From Triticum aestivum (lineage: Eukaryota > Streptophyta > Magnoliopsida > Poales > Poaceae), in NCBI RefSeq assembly GCF_018294505.1, contig NC_057814.1, positions 33,217,789 through 33,281,788 of the forward strand: a stretch of DNA of 64,000 bases, read 5' to 3'. The notes below the pieces were generated by a model. The model made no database searches. It was not told the DNA's origin and worked only from the letters and a program-made list of their open reading frames with translations. The translations under genes were made by a program, and so were the position numbers. Positions within the stretch are counted from its first letter, which is position 1, and the number at the start of each line of letters is the position of its first letter. This document shows positions 23,532-35,856 of this stretch, one piece after another.

Positions 23532-26500
23532 ATGCATACGATGGAGGCATTCATAAAAAATATGATTCGTTATGTACCCTTTTGTTGCAATATGTGAACT
23601 CGTTATGCACAAAATACTGTTTGCTTTCATTAGTCTGTTGTTTGAGCTATATTGCTCTTATGATCTTGTTATGAACATAAGTAACGTGTGAATATGTGTG
23701 TGGATTACTACTGTTTTATTCTTATCATAAATTCCTGGAAAACCGTAATATTTGCTACAATGAATGCTCTTACATTGGGATTCCGTTTCCTACAATGAGT
23801 TTCCGGAAAAGGGTTTTCCACTGCTTTATATTATAAAGCACAAACACATAATAAAAGAATCCGATACAAACGCACACCACACGGACCTGAGGCAAGATAC
23901 ATGAATGCTGGGCACTGTCACACGACCTCAGCGAATCAAAGCATAAAAAGGATGAGCAAAAAATGTTCCGATAGGGGCCGGCAAAGGCCGCAACCACAAG
24001 GACCGATGTTCCATTCCCGTTTCGAATGCACACAGCGCCAAGAGGCATCGGTTGTTGCCATAATACAGAGAGAGATTAATACCGATCTATTGCCACCGCC
24101 GCTTGAAGAGGCCACCTTGGGATACTCCCAAACTGAGCGCCGCCGCACAGCCACATGGGTTAGCCCATGTCCAGCTAGACTCTGATGGCCGCGACCAACG
24201 CACGTGTCGACTGAAGCCCACCACCGACGCCCCCCCCCCACCCCGGGCACATGTTCCGTTCCGTTTCTGAATGCACAGAGCAGGAAAGAGGCATCAGACG
24301 TTGCCATAATACAGAGGGGGATGGGTTACCGAGCTATTGCCACCACTGCTTGGAAAGGCCACCATGGGATCCTCCCAAACTGAGCGTCGCCGCACTGCCA
24401 CATGGGTAAACACTGATGCGTGCTCCCTATACAAACGCGATCGGGCCATCTGCGACCCCCGATGCCGGACGCGATGCGTATGATGTAGGCATTGACAAAA
24501 ACATATGATGTGTTATGTACCCTTTTTTGCAATATTGGAACTCGTTATGCACAAAAAGCTGTTTGCTTTCATTAGTCTGTTGTTTGAGCTATACTGCTCT
24601 TATGATCTTGTTATGAGGATAAGTAGCGTATGAATATGTGTGTGGATGACTACTGTTTTATTCTTATCGTAAATTCCTGGAAAACCTTAATATTTGCAGT
24701 AATGAATGCTCTTACATTGGGATTCTGTTTGGTACAATGGTTTTCCACTGCTTTATATTATAAAGCACAAACACATAATCGAAGATTCCGATACAAACGC
24801 ACACCACACGGACCTGAGGCAACATACACGAATGCTAGGCACCATCACACGATCTCAGCTAATCAAAGCATAAAAAAGATGAGCAAGAAATGTTCCGACA
24901 GGAGCCTGCAAAGGCCACAACCACAAGGACCGATGTTCCGTTCCTGTTTCCAATGCACAGAGCACCAAGAGGCATCGGTTGTTGCCGTAATACAGAGGAG
25001 AGGGATACCGATCTATTGCCACCGCCGGTTGAAGAGGCCACCGTGGGATCCTCGCAAATCGAGCGTCGCCGCACAACCATAGGGGTTAGCGCTGATGCGC
25101 GCTCCCTCTGCAGCCGCGATCAGGCCATCCATGACCCCCGACGCCGGACGCAATGCCAAGGCGCATCCAGAAGCACAGCCGCTGACGGAATAGGAGCATC
25201 CGGATTGATGTACCTCGGTGCTTCAACTCTCCGACGCCACGCTGATCCACCAACACGCGCAAGCATGCCATCACGAACGCGCAAGTAATCATGCTAGCAT
25301 AGCAGCCATGGTTGCATGCCCGTGTTCGAGGCACATAGTCAGGCCATGTCCAGCTACACTCTGATGGCCGTGACCGACGCATGTGTCGACTGAAGCCCAC
25401 AACCGACCACCACCCCACCCCGGGACCATGTTCCGTTCCCTTTTCGAATGCACAGAGCAGCAAAGAGGCATCGGTTGTTGCCATAATACGGAGGGGGATG
25501 GGTTACCGAGCTATTGCCACCACTGCTTGGAGAGGCCACCGTGGGATCCTCCCAAAACGAGCGTCGTCGCACTGCCACATGGGTAAACACTGATGCGTGC
25601 TCCCTATACAAACGCGATTAGGCCATCCGCGCCCCACGATGCCGGACGCAATGCGTATGATGCAGGCACTTGGAAAAGCATATGATGTGTTATGTACCCT
25701 TTTTTTACAATATGGGAACTCGTTATGCACAAAAAATTGTTCGCTTTCATTAGTCTGTTGTTTGAGCTATGCTGCTCTTACGATCTTATTATGAACATAG
25801 GTAGCGTATGAATATGTGTGTGGATGACTACTGTTTTATTCTTATCGTAAATTCCTAGAAAACCTTAATATTTGCAGTAATGAATGCTCTTACATTGGGA
25901 TTCCATTTGGTACAATGGGTTTTCGGAAAAGGGTTTTGCACTGCTTTATATTATAAAGCACAAACACATAATCGAAGATTCCGATACAAACGCACACCAC
26001 ACGGACCTGAGGCAAGATACACGAATGCTGGGCAACGTCACACGATCTCCACGAATCAAAGCATAAAAAAGATGAGCAAAAAATGTTCCGATATGAGCCC
26101 GCAAAGGCCGCAACCACAAGGAACGATGATCCGTTCCCGTTTCCAATGCATAGAGCACCAAGAGGCATCGCTTGTTGCCGTAATACAGAGGAGAGGGATA
26201 CCGATCTATTGCCACCGCCGCTTGAAGAGGCCACCGTGGGATGCTCGCAAATCGAGCGCCGCTGCACAGGCACACTGGTTAGCATTGATGCGCGCTCCCT
26301 CTCCAGACACGATCAGGCCATCCGTGACCCCCAACGCCGGACGCGATACCAAGGTGCGTCCAGAAGCACAGCCGCCGACGGAATAGGCGCATCCGGATTG
26401 ATGTACCTCGGTGCTTCAACTCCCCCGACGCCGTACGCGATACCAAGGTGCGTCCAGAAGCACAGCCGCCGACGGAATAGGCGCATCCGGATTGATGTAC

Positions 26501-28800
26501 CTCGGTGCTTCAACTGCCCCGACGACATGCTGATCCACCAACACCCGCAAGCATGCCGTCACCCCACGCGCAATCAATCATGCCTGCAAAGCCGCCATGG
26601 TTGCCTACCACATTCGAGGCATACAATTAGCAAATGTCCAGCTAGACTCCGATGGCCGCGAATGACGCACGTGATGACTGAAGCCCACCCCCACCCCCAC
26701 CCGCACCATGTTCGGTTCTCTTTCGGAATGCACAGAGCACCAAAGAGGCCTCGATCGTTGCCATAATGCAGAGGGGGGCCACAAGGACCGATGTTCCCAT
26801 TCCTGTTTCCAATGCACAGAGCACCAAGAGGCATCGGTTGTTGCCGTAATACAGAGGAGAGGGATGCCGATCTATTGCCACCGCCGGTTGAAGAGGCCAC
26901 CGTGGGATCCTCGCAAACCGAGCGTCGCCGCACAACCACAGGGGTTAGCGCCGATGCGCGCTCCCTCTGCAGTCGCGATCAGGCCATCCGTGACCCCCGA
27001 CGCCGGACGCGATGCCAAGGCGCATCCAGAAGCACAGCCGCTGACGGAATAGGTGCATCCGGAAGTATGTACCTCGGTGCTTCAACTCCCCCGACGCCAC
27101 GCTGATCCACCAACACGCGCAAGCATGCCGTCATGAACGCGCAAGTAATCATGCCAGCATAGCGGAAATGGTTGCATGCCCGTGTTCGAGGCACACAGTC
27201 AGGCCATGTCTAGCTACACTCCGATGGCCGTGACCGACGCACGTGTCGACTGAAGCCCACCACCGACCACCCCCACCCCGGGACCATGTTCCGTTTCCTT
27301 TTCGAATGCACAGAGCAGCAAAGAGGCATCGGTTGTTGCCATAATACGGAGGGGGATGGGTTACCGAGCTATTGCCTCCACTGCTTGGAGAGGCCACCGT
27401 GGGATCCTCCCAAAACGAGCGTCGCCGCACTGCCACATGGGTAAACACTGATGCGTGCTCCCTATACAAACGCGATCAGGCCATCCGCGCCCCACGATGC
27501 TGGACGCAATGCGTATGATGCAGGCACTAGGAAAAGCATATGATGTGTTATGTACCCTTTTTTTGCAATATGGGAACTCGTTATGCACAAAAAGTTGTTC
27601 GCTTTCATTAGTCTGTTGTTTGAGCTATGCTGCTCTTATGATCTTATTATGAACATAGGTAGCGTATGAATATGTGTGTGGATGACTACTGTTTTATTCT
27701 TATCGTAAATTCCTGGAAAACCTTAATATTTGCAGTAATGAATGCTCTTACATTGGGATTCCATTTGGTACAATGGGTTTTTGGAAAAGGATTTTGCACT
27801 GCTTTATATTATAAAGCACAAACACATAATCGAAGATTCCGATACAAACGCACACCAGACGGACCTGAGGGAAGATACACGAATGCTGGGCAACGTCACA
27901 CGATCTCAACGAATCAAAGCATAAAAAAGATGAGCAAAAAATGTTCCGATACGAGCCCTCAAAGGCCGCAACCACAAGGACCGATGTTCCGTTCCCGTTT
28001 CCAATGCACAGAGCACCAAGAGGCATCGCTTGTTGCCGTAATACAGAGGAGAGGGATACCGATCTATTTCCACCGCTGGTATAAGAGGCCACCGTGGGAT
28101 CCTCGCAAATCGAGCGCCGCTGCACAGGCACACTGGTTAGCACTGATGCGCGCTCCCTCTCCTGACACAATCAAGCCATCCGTGACCCCCAACGCCGGAC
28201 GCGATACCAAGGTGCGTCCAGAAGCACAGCCGCCGACGGAATAGGCGCATCCGGATTGATGTACCTCGGTGCTTCAACTCCCCCGACGCCGGACGCGATA
28301 CCAAGGTGCGTCCAGAAGCACAGCCACCGACGGAATATGCGCATCCGGATTGATGTACCTCGGTGCTTCAACTGCCCCGATGACACGCTGATCCACCAAC
28401 ACCCGCAAGCATGCCATCACCCCACGCGCAATCAATCATGCCTGCAAAAGCGGCCATGGTTGCCTACCACATTCGAGGCACCCAATTAGACAATGTCCAG
28501 CTAGACTCCGATGGCCGCGAATGACGCACGTGAAGACTGAAGCCCACCCCCCCCCCCCCGCCCGCACCATGTTCCGTTCTCTTTCGGAATGCACAGAGCA
28601 CCAAAGAGGCCTCGATCGTTGCCATAATGCAGAGGGGGGGTTACCGAGCTATTGCCACCGTAACTTGGAGAGGCCATCGTGTGATCCTCTCAAATCAAGT
28701 GCCGCCACACAGTCACATGGGTCAATGCTAATGCGTGCTCCCTATACAGACGCAATCAGGCCATCCGCAACCCCCGATGCCGGACCCGATGCCAAGGCGC
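23532..28800. repeat. Tandem array of four unequal units downstream of the PMD/Ulp1-like pseudogene
   Basis: Units start at ATGCRTAYGATG near 23532, 24474, 25651 and 27509 and are about 942, 1177, 1858 and 1290 bp long. Each carries an AT-rich front (GTTATGTACCC...GAACTCGTTATGCACAAAA...TTTGAGCTATRCTGCTCTTA), then CACTGCTTTATATTATAAAGCAC, then GC-rich blocks (CCGTTCC...TTTCGAATGCACAGAGC...AAGAGGCATCGGTTGTTGCC; GGCCACCGTGGGATCCTC; GACGCCGGACGCGATACC). Unit 3 is long because the GC-rich half is present twice. The many open frames of 60-230 codons on both strands are repeat by-products: they are not conserved in frame from unit to unit. Confidence 0.85.
26335..26525. repeat. 92-bp direct duplication inside array unit 3
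   Basis: The block from CGCGATACCAAGGTGCGTCC to GATGTACCTCGGTGCTTCAACT occurs twice back to back. The same double block is in unit 4 (28200-28380) but is single in unit 2, so units 3 and 4 share a recent common ancestor. Confidence 0.8.
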
Positions 28801-31003
28801 ATCTGGAAGCACGGACACTGACGGCACCACCAGCCCGCACCACCTTGAACATTGCTACGGATTCGGTGGTGCGCTACCACGAATGGCATCGAGCACCGCG
28901 CCCTGCCGCGAGATCTGGCCCGCGCCATACACCATACGCGGAGTGTGTACATACATCCATTTCTCCACAAGTAGGTCCGGACGCAGTGGGTACGTTCGTA
29001 AGTAGGTTGTGTTTAATCCAATTGGTCAACTCTAGGTTCAACAGACTGACAAGTGGGCTGGCGAGACCGTAAACCTCGTCCCATTTGCTACAGTTTGGGT
29101 GCATTCAACGCTCACCTGCCTCCATCTAAGCCATCATTGGGTCGCTGGGGCGGTGAATCCCGTGAGTCACTAGCACACAGCGCGCGATGCTTGAATGAGA
29201 ATGAAATGTGGGTCCGGTGCATGTATGCCCACCATGTCATAGCACAAACCCCAAAATGGGTAAATGAGACGGTGGGTACCGTTAGTCACTAGCACAAACC
29301 GTAGGATGCTGTAAAGACAATGGCAGCTGGGGCCGGTCAGTGCGTCCCCACGATGTCATACACTAATCAGAAAGCTATGTATGATGGAGTAAAAAAAGAG
29401 CGAACAGGAGACCGCGGGGGGATCGAGTGACTTCTTCTTCACTTCGTGGGCGGCGGCGGACAACAGTCCGCGGCGTCTCTTTTCGTCGGATCTGGGCGGG
29501 AGCTACAGACGGATCTAGCCAAGGTATGTATGGTCAACTACTCTACTGGTTCGATACTTGCAATGCGCTCGGCGACATATAGCATCCCCTCTGCAACAAG
29601 AAATAACAAGCGAGTTTAGGTAAAGGGCAAGGATCTCGTAGGAGGCACACATTTTCGTCCGGTTTTATTTGCTCCCACCTCCCACCACCCCCGTACCACT
29701 GGTTTTTATCTATCTACAAATCTCCCCTCCCACTGGTTCAAGCCGGTTATCAATCTTTGGAAATGCAATAAAAGTCACAAGGGGATAAATAACATCACGG
29801 TCGGCAGTCAATCTCAAACCTACCAAGAGATTTGGTAACAGAATAAATTCAAATGAAAGGGTGGGGGACGTTCGTATACATAAGGGTGGTAATCTCTACT
29901 CCCGCTGTTTTTCTTCTCTTTTCACGACTCCTGCAAGCATATATGGACTAACTGAGAATCTGGGATTTTTTTTCCATCAATCGCACTGCCGTTCCATGCC
30001 CCTCCATCAACAACCGATCAATCTTCCACATCGGAAAATAAAACAATCTTCCAAATCACTTCATTCCATATATGGACTAACTCGGAATCTGGGATTCCAT
30101 CAACAGGCGATCAATCTCTTCGTTTTCTTGACGCTCGTGTCCGCATGCTTGTTAAACCACCGCCCACTTTGCGGCTCCAGCGCCAGCGCCAGCCTGGGAC
30201 ATCTCTCTATCCAGGCCGGCATACCGGGACGCTGCAGGGCCGCCTCACCTCAAGAAGGGGCGAGGAGTCCATCCCTGGGCACTCACTGTGGCACGAAGAG
30301 TCCCTCACCGTTATCCTCTTCGACCGGCATCACAACGATGGGTCAGCCTGTGCACACTACAAACCGAGGGTGCAGATGTGCCACGCACAAGACACAGGGA
30401 GACAAGGGCAGGAGCGGCAGCAGGCAGCGCTGGAGCACGCAGCAAGGTACGCATGGAAAACGGCCACAAATGATGTATCATGTATCTTGGTGTCCATTGT
30501 TCTTACCATTGTTTCGTACTCAAATTTCACCGTAGCACGTTGCTCATCTGGTTCAAAGGAAACGAGTCTGATTAGGAGAGTAGACTTTTAGATCCCGGGT
30601 GCCTAGAAACCCGGTTACCTGGACCGTTCGTGCATCTCTGGTGCGTTGAGATGTGTGCCAAGCTGCTAAATGAATCAATATAATACCAGATCTATTCTTG
30701 ATTAGGCGCAGGATGTTACGACAGCAGCCAAATAAACTATGTCTAGTACAACATAGCTGCTACACACCTGACAAGATTGATACGACATGTCTGCCTGGCA
30801 TAGTATTCTGAGGGACTAGACGTGTCGGCCATTCTTTCAATCCTCTCATTCTCAACTCCCCCTGCCCCTGCCCTTCTGGTTCACCTTGCATCTTGCGCTT
30901 GCATCTTCCCCATCCTGCGCCGCACGGTAGTGATCCCCATTCTCAACTCCCCCTGCGCTTCTGGTTCACCTTCCATCTTCCCCGGCGGATTACATTTCAA
31001 TCT
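28801..31003. promoter_or_regulatory. Leader and promoter-like region upstream of the FRS gene
   Basis: No coding gene that I trust. A GC-rich, leader-like segment at about 29400-29523 ends in the donor AAG|GTATGT. A second GC-rich segment at about 30170-30446 ends in AAG|GTACGC and has open frames without recognisable content. Short direct repeats occur: ATATGGACTAACT(G/C)(A/G)GAATCTGGGAT at 29940 and 30070, and TTCTCAACTCCCCCTGC at 30848 and 30941. The most likely reading is untranslated exons or the promoter of the FRS gene beginning at 31004. Confidence 0.4.
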
Positions 31004-34000
31004 ATGGACTCCCATGTCCAGGATGCGGAACGGTATGTCCGCGAGGCAGGCGACGCGCCCCGCACTGCAATTGAAGCGGAAGGATATCAGGTCGCGGCTC
31101 ACGGGATTGATTTTCTGGCATCTATAGCCGCCAGCCTGGATCTGCAATCAACACCCAGGTTAGTTCGTCGCTCTTGTACTGATACATCGAGTTTTCTGAG
31201 ATCGGAAACTTAAACGGACCCTGCTATACAGATCGGAAGTGGTGGATGGTGGTTCTTTTGTTACGATTTCGGGCGATGTTCATACATCAGACGCAGCGGC
31301 AACCCGGCATGACGGGACGAACTCTTGTCAATACCCACCAGCTTGTGGATGGAAACGGAGGTAATTCATGAGTTCAGTTGTATCTAATTTCAGAAGTTGA
31401 TTCTCGCTTTACGAGAACAGCATTCACAAGCTCCTCATGATAAAAATGCCGGATTGCAGTTTTGTGTCTGGATTATTTAGCATTCAGACACATGGTGTAG
31501 TAAATGTGTTGTGAATGGACAAGAGGACAGATGATTTTCTTGTTTCTAAACAATATTCAGAAGCGAAGCAAGACTATGTTAAACTTGAGAAATATGCTGT
31601 AGTAGGCATTTCAGTGAATCCTTGCAACCAATTCCTTGTGTTTGGAAAACGATGCCTGAGGTTTGCTTGCTTCGATACCATTGCTCCTGATTTGATCTAC
31701 TCAGACTTCAAATTATAGCAGTGCAAATGGTTCAGTCATAGTGTCTTATTTACATTCTCAGTAATTTTGAGTTATTTAGTGTCAGTTTTGGGTGAATGCT
31801 TTCAGAAGAAGAAACCGGTTTCATGCGCTAAAAATAGATAGTAACAAGAACATTAATAATCGTGTTTTCCATGGCTAATATACAGGCTGCATTATGAAAA
31901 ATGTGAATTGAAGTGATGCCACACGTATTGACTAGTTTGGTGGTGATACATACAGGAATAAAACGGGTGACAGGCTCACAGCAAGGGCAATGCCAAGCAA
32001 GTTCACATCTATTGAAAGATGTCTGCTAAACTCTGAAGGTAAACATGCTCCTGATACATTTGCTCCTATTGTGGGGTCATCATTCGATTCCTGTCAGGAA
32101 GCGTATGAGCAGTACAATTTGTTTGCTTGGGAGAATGGTTTTGGTATTCGACACGGCAAGTCTAGATGGGGAGATGGACGATACCAGCTAATGCATGAAA
32201 TTGTGTGTCAATGCCAGGTTACTTTTTACACCGTCACTGTACTGATTTTTTGTCAACGTTTTGTTATATATGTTTCATCTCTCACAATAATTCCATCAAA
32301 TGCAAAAATGTAGGGCAAACCAGAGAAGGAGAATTCTGTATCATGTAAAACTCAATGCAAGGCAAGGATGAGGCTTCTTCGTACAGAAGACCATGGTTGG
32401 TACGTTAGCATCTTCAGTAATGAGCATAACCATCATCTATCTGGAAACCGAGAGGAGACAAGGGAATGGCATTCACACAGTGAGATCAACCCCGTACTTA
32501 TGAACTTCATCAAGGATTTGAGAGAGAACAATATCAGTCTCAGCAAGGTGCACAACATACTAAATGCAACGCATGGTGATCAGGCTGTTGCACCGTTCCG
32601 TAAGCAATCTTTAAGGTATCTATGCTCTCGGATTGCTCAGGATTCGATATCTGACGACATGGAAAAAACTGTAAAATTGCTAGATGAAATGAAGTGTGTG
32701 GATCCAAGCCTGTCAGTATGTGTAGAAATCGATCATGTGGGTTCCCCTAAGTTCATCTTATGGTGTACTGGGAAGAATAAACAGGATTATGTGTACTTTG
32801 GTGATGTGGTCACTTTCGACACAACATACAGAACCAATCTTTATAATATGCCGTTTGGTATTTTTGTTGGCGTGAACAATCACTACCAGTCAACCATTTT
32901 TGGAGGTGTGCTCATGCGCGAGGAAACAGTAGCTAGATTCGAGTGGGCTTTCAGAAATTTTGTTGAAGTTATGAATCAGAAACATCCGGTCACCATCCTA
33001 ACAGGTCGATGCCGCATGGATATTACCATAATGTTGTATTTCATCTTAATATGTTTGCTGTGAAATTCATTGGATCTATTAACTTGACTGATTATATATG
33101 CATGTGCAGATCAGTGTAGAGCGATGGAAGGGGCAATAAGAAATGTACTTCCAAATACAAGACACCGTTGGTGTAAATGGCATGTCATGAAGTGTGCTAA
33201 AGAACATCTCGGAGGTGTCTACAGCAAGAAGAGTTTATTCAAAGAAGAATTCCACAAACTCATAAATGAGATCCTTTGCGTTTCCGAGTTTGAGGACAAA
33301 TGGGCCAAACTCCTGGATAAGCATGATCTGATTCAAAATAAGTACCTGAGCAATTTGTACTATTATCGCGAGAAGTGGGCTAAACCTTATTTTTCAGATG
33401 TTTTCTGTGCTGGCATGACGAGCACTCAACGAAGTGAAAGCGCTAACCACCTCTTAGCAGTACATTCCTAGATCATCGCCTAGGCACTTGTTTGTGAAGC
33501 AGTACAATAACCTACTAAGGTCAAGAAGGTCGGATGAAGGAAAGGAACAACACAACACCAATGCGGTATGATAAGATAACGATGATCACTATGTGCTAAA
33601 TAGTTGCTTCTTTACTGCATTTGTTCATTAATATGACTGACTCATTGTGTTTTGAAATATATGATGACAGAAAAGAAGGAAGTACAATATGGGACACCCT
33701 CTAGAGGTGCACGCCGGAGATGTTTATACGAGTGCAGTGTACAATAAATTTGAAGATGAGTTTTATAAGTCAATGTCTCTGCATGTTTCCGATTGCATCG
33801 GTGACAATGAATTTGTGGTCACACGTGCGCACCCGGATTTCATGGTCGATCATGAGACGAAGTCATACACGGTGACTTTGAGCGAGGGCGGTGATCTCAT
33901 ATTGTGTAACTATGGGTATTTTCAGCATGTTGGAATGCTATGCCGGCATTCTACAAAGGTAAAAAATTGATTCCGATTAGCGATCATATGTATTTCATTA

Positions 34001-34727
34001 TGCTGCCATCTAGATATAGGCATCATGTTGCAATCCGGCATCATAACCACAGAAATGAAAATTATGTGTGATAATATAGATTTTGTATTGTTGTAATGAC
34101 GTCTCATGACCCCTGCTAGGTACTTGTGCGTAAAGACATATTCAAGATACCCGCTAACAACATATTGAAACGATGGACACGGCAAGCGAAAGAAGGATTT
34201 GATGATATCAGTTGCCCTAGCCTGAACAGTGAGGATATGGATGATTCAGCAGCACGGCAAAACATACTATACATAGTGGCTGTAGATGCAGTGAAAGAAA
34301 TATGTCAATGTAAGAGCATGCTAGAAAAATCTTTGCAGGTTTTCCGTGAGCTGAAGAGAGAAGCGATTGCAAAGCGTAATGAAGATGCAACAATGGTGTT
34401 ACAAGAGAATCATTGTCGGCCGGATGACGGTAACGTAACCAACAATTGCCAAAATCTAGATTTGCAGCCGCCTAAGCGTGTGAAATCAAAGGGGAAGCCA
34501 AAGACAGTTCGTCAAAAATCAAAGTTGGAGTACGTAAAGGTATTTGACCAGAAGAACCTGTTGCTAGCTTATATGGCAACGAAAACTCACAGCCATGCAA
34601 GATCAATGATCACAGTGTGACAATGGAAGCTGATGCCCTTCGGTCGCCCTCTGGGAAGCGAATCAAATGTGGAAGATGCAAGACAATCGAACATAACAGG
34701 AAGACTTGTAGTCTTAGAGGCATATAA
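31004..34727 (+). pseudogene. FAR1-RELATED SEQUENCE (FRS/FHY3-FAR1 family) gene, nearly complete, two frameshifts
   Basis: Seven exons join in phase: 31004-31158, 31232-31360, 31956-32217, 32314-33004, 33110-33565, 33671-33958 and 34120-34727 (about 862 codons, normal for the family). Domains in order: FAR1 DNA-binding domain across exons 3-4 (FDSCQEAYEQYNLFAWENGF, then NEHNHHL); a MULE-type transposase domain in exons 4-5 with the first catalytic Asp in VVTFDTTY and the second in TDQCRAM; a SWIM-like segment in exon 6 (LCNYGYFQHVGMLCRH, with the second Cys of CxC replaced by Tyr); and a C-terminal zinc knuckle (CGRCK...HNRKTC). Family members are transposase-derived transcription factors in light and stress signalling. 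Breaks: a one-base shift at about 33457-33461 and a 4-base loss near 34556 relative to copy 1. The Met at 31004 is the first in-frame start of exon 1. Confidence 0.85.
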
Positions 34728-35856
34728 TGTGAGTTGCATGTGACCCAAATGTAGTACGATATATGTTGAATGCTAACGGTTTGTGTCATGATGCTTTGAA
34801 TGTATGACCAGATCTGGATATAGACATGTCCACAAGAACTAGTTTGATATGTTTATTATCATGATCTACGACCGACGGGATCGGGTGTCCTTATATTGAT
34901 GTGATAGAATATTCCCCACCTCCAATCCATGGCCGATGATGATGCCGTTGCGGTTTTTCTTACTCCCATTTGCATGAGCTATATTGTTTTAGTTATTGTT
35001 CTGATGTTTTTTCATGTCACACGTCATTTGATGATTAAATACTGGATCATATTTGAGAATATGTAGTGCATTGGTGGAATCGTTGGTAATACATTCCAGT
35101 GATCAGCACTCTTGTATTATGCCTTTTTGGTTCCTTGAATCAGTGGTCTGGTTGCAGTTAATTTTCCATTTCATATATGTTGTGATGAATAGAGATTGGA
35201 TTGTCTTCAAGGATATGTATTCCCTCCGTGGCGTTGGTGTGGCTTTCCAGTGGTGTGCACCTTTGTATTAAGCCTTCTTGTCCCTTGAAACGGTGTTATT
35301 ATTGCAGTTCATGTTCTGTTGTTTTTCCATCTCATATATCTTGTGATGATTAGAGATCGGATCATCTTGAATCAACTCTAATGCATTTCGTGGTCGTTGG
35401 TCTGATATCGCAGTGGTTGACGCCTTTGTATCATACCCATTTTGTTAATTAGTCATTGGGGCCGAAAGACTGCACTTTCTTTTTAATTGTCTGGAACACC
35501 ATTTATGAATAAAATTTTGGAACTAAATATTTCGTGATTTAATCCACATATCAAGATAATTCTACGCGTCGTGTATAATAATCGGGTGTGTGCGACCAAC
35601 AACACAATCTCACAAGCCGCGCCCCATTTTTTTTATGATATCAGATGAACATAACAAGATGATGCCATAACGAAGCAAGTAGTTGATTACCCAATGTTCT
35701 TGGAACTGATAAAGGAGGAAAGACAACATAGTTTTTCAGAATACAACAGCGACTAGATAACTGATGGTCCACATGTCCATACTACGCTTACATATAACGC
35801 AAAATAAGATGTCGTGAAACTATAGGGAGTAAACATCTGACGGACTATGTCATAAG
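34728..35856. other. Spacer, copy 2 counterpart of 1542-2675
   Basis: AT-rich DNA, no supported gene, collinear with copy 1. Confidence 0.6.

Noticed and set aside
23532..28800. CRISPR-like array
   Set aside because: Units are 0.9-1.9 kb, there is no short repeat/spacer pattern, and the genome is a plant nucleus.
23900..29072. Many open frames of 60-227 codons on both strands
   Set aside because: They lie in the tandem array, change frame between units and overlap on both strands. Open because the DNA is GC-rich and repeated.
29861..30591. Two overlapping open frames of 224 and 148 codons
   Set aside because: Low-complexity Ser/Pro/Arg/Gln composition, two frames open at once over GC-rich DNA, no recognisable domain. 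A leader exon is more likely.
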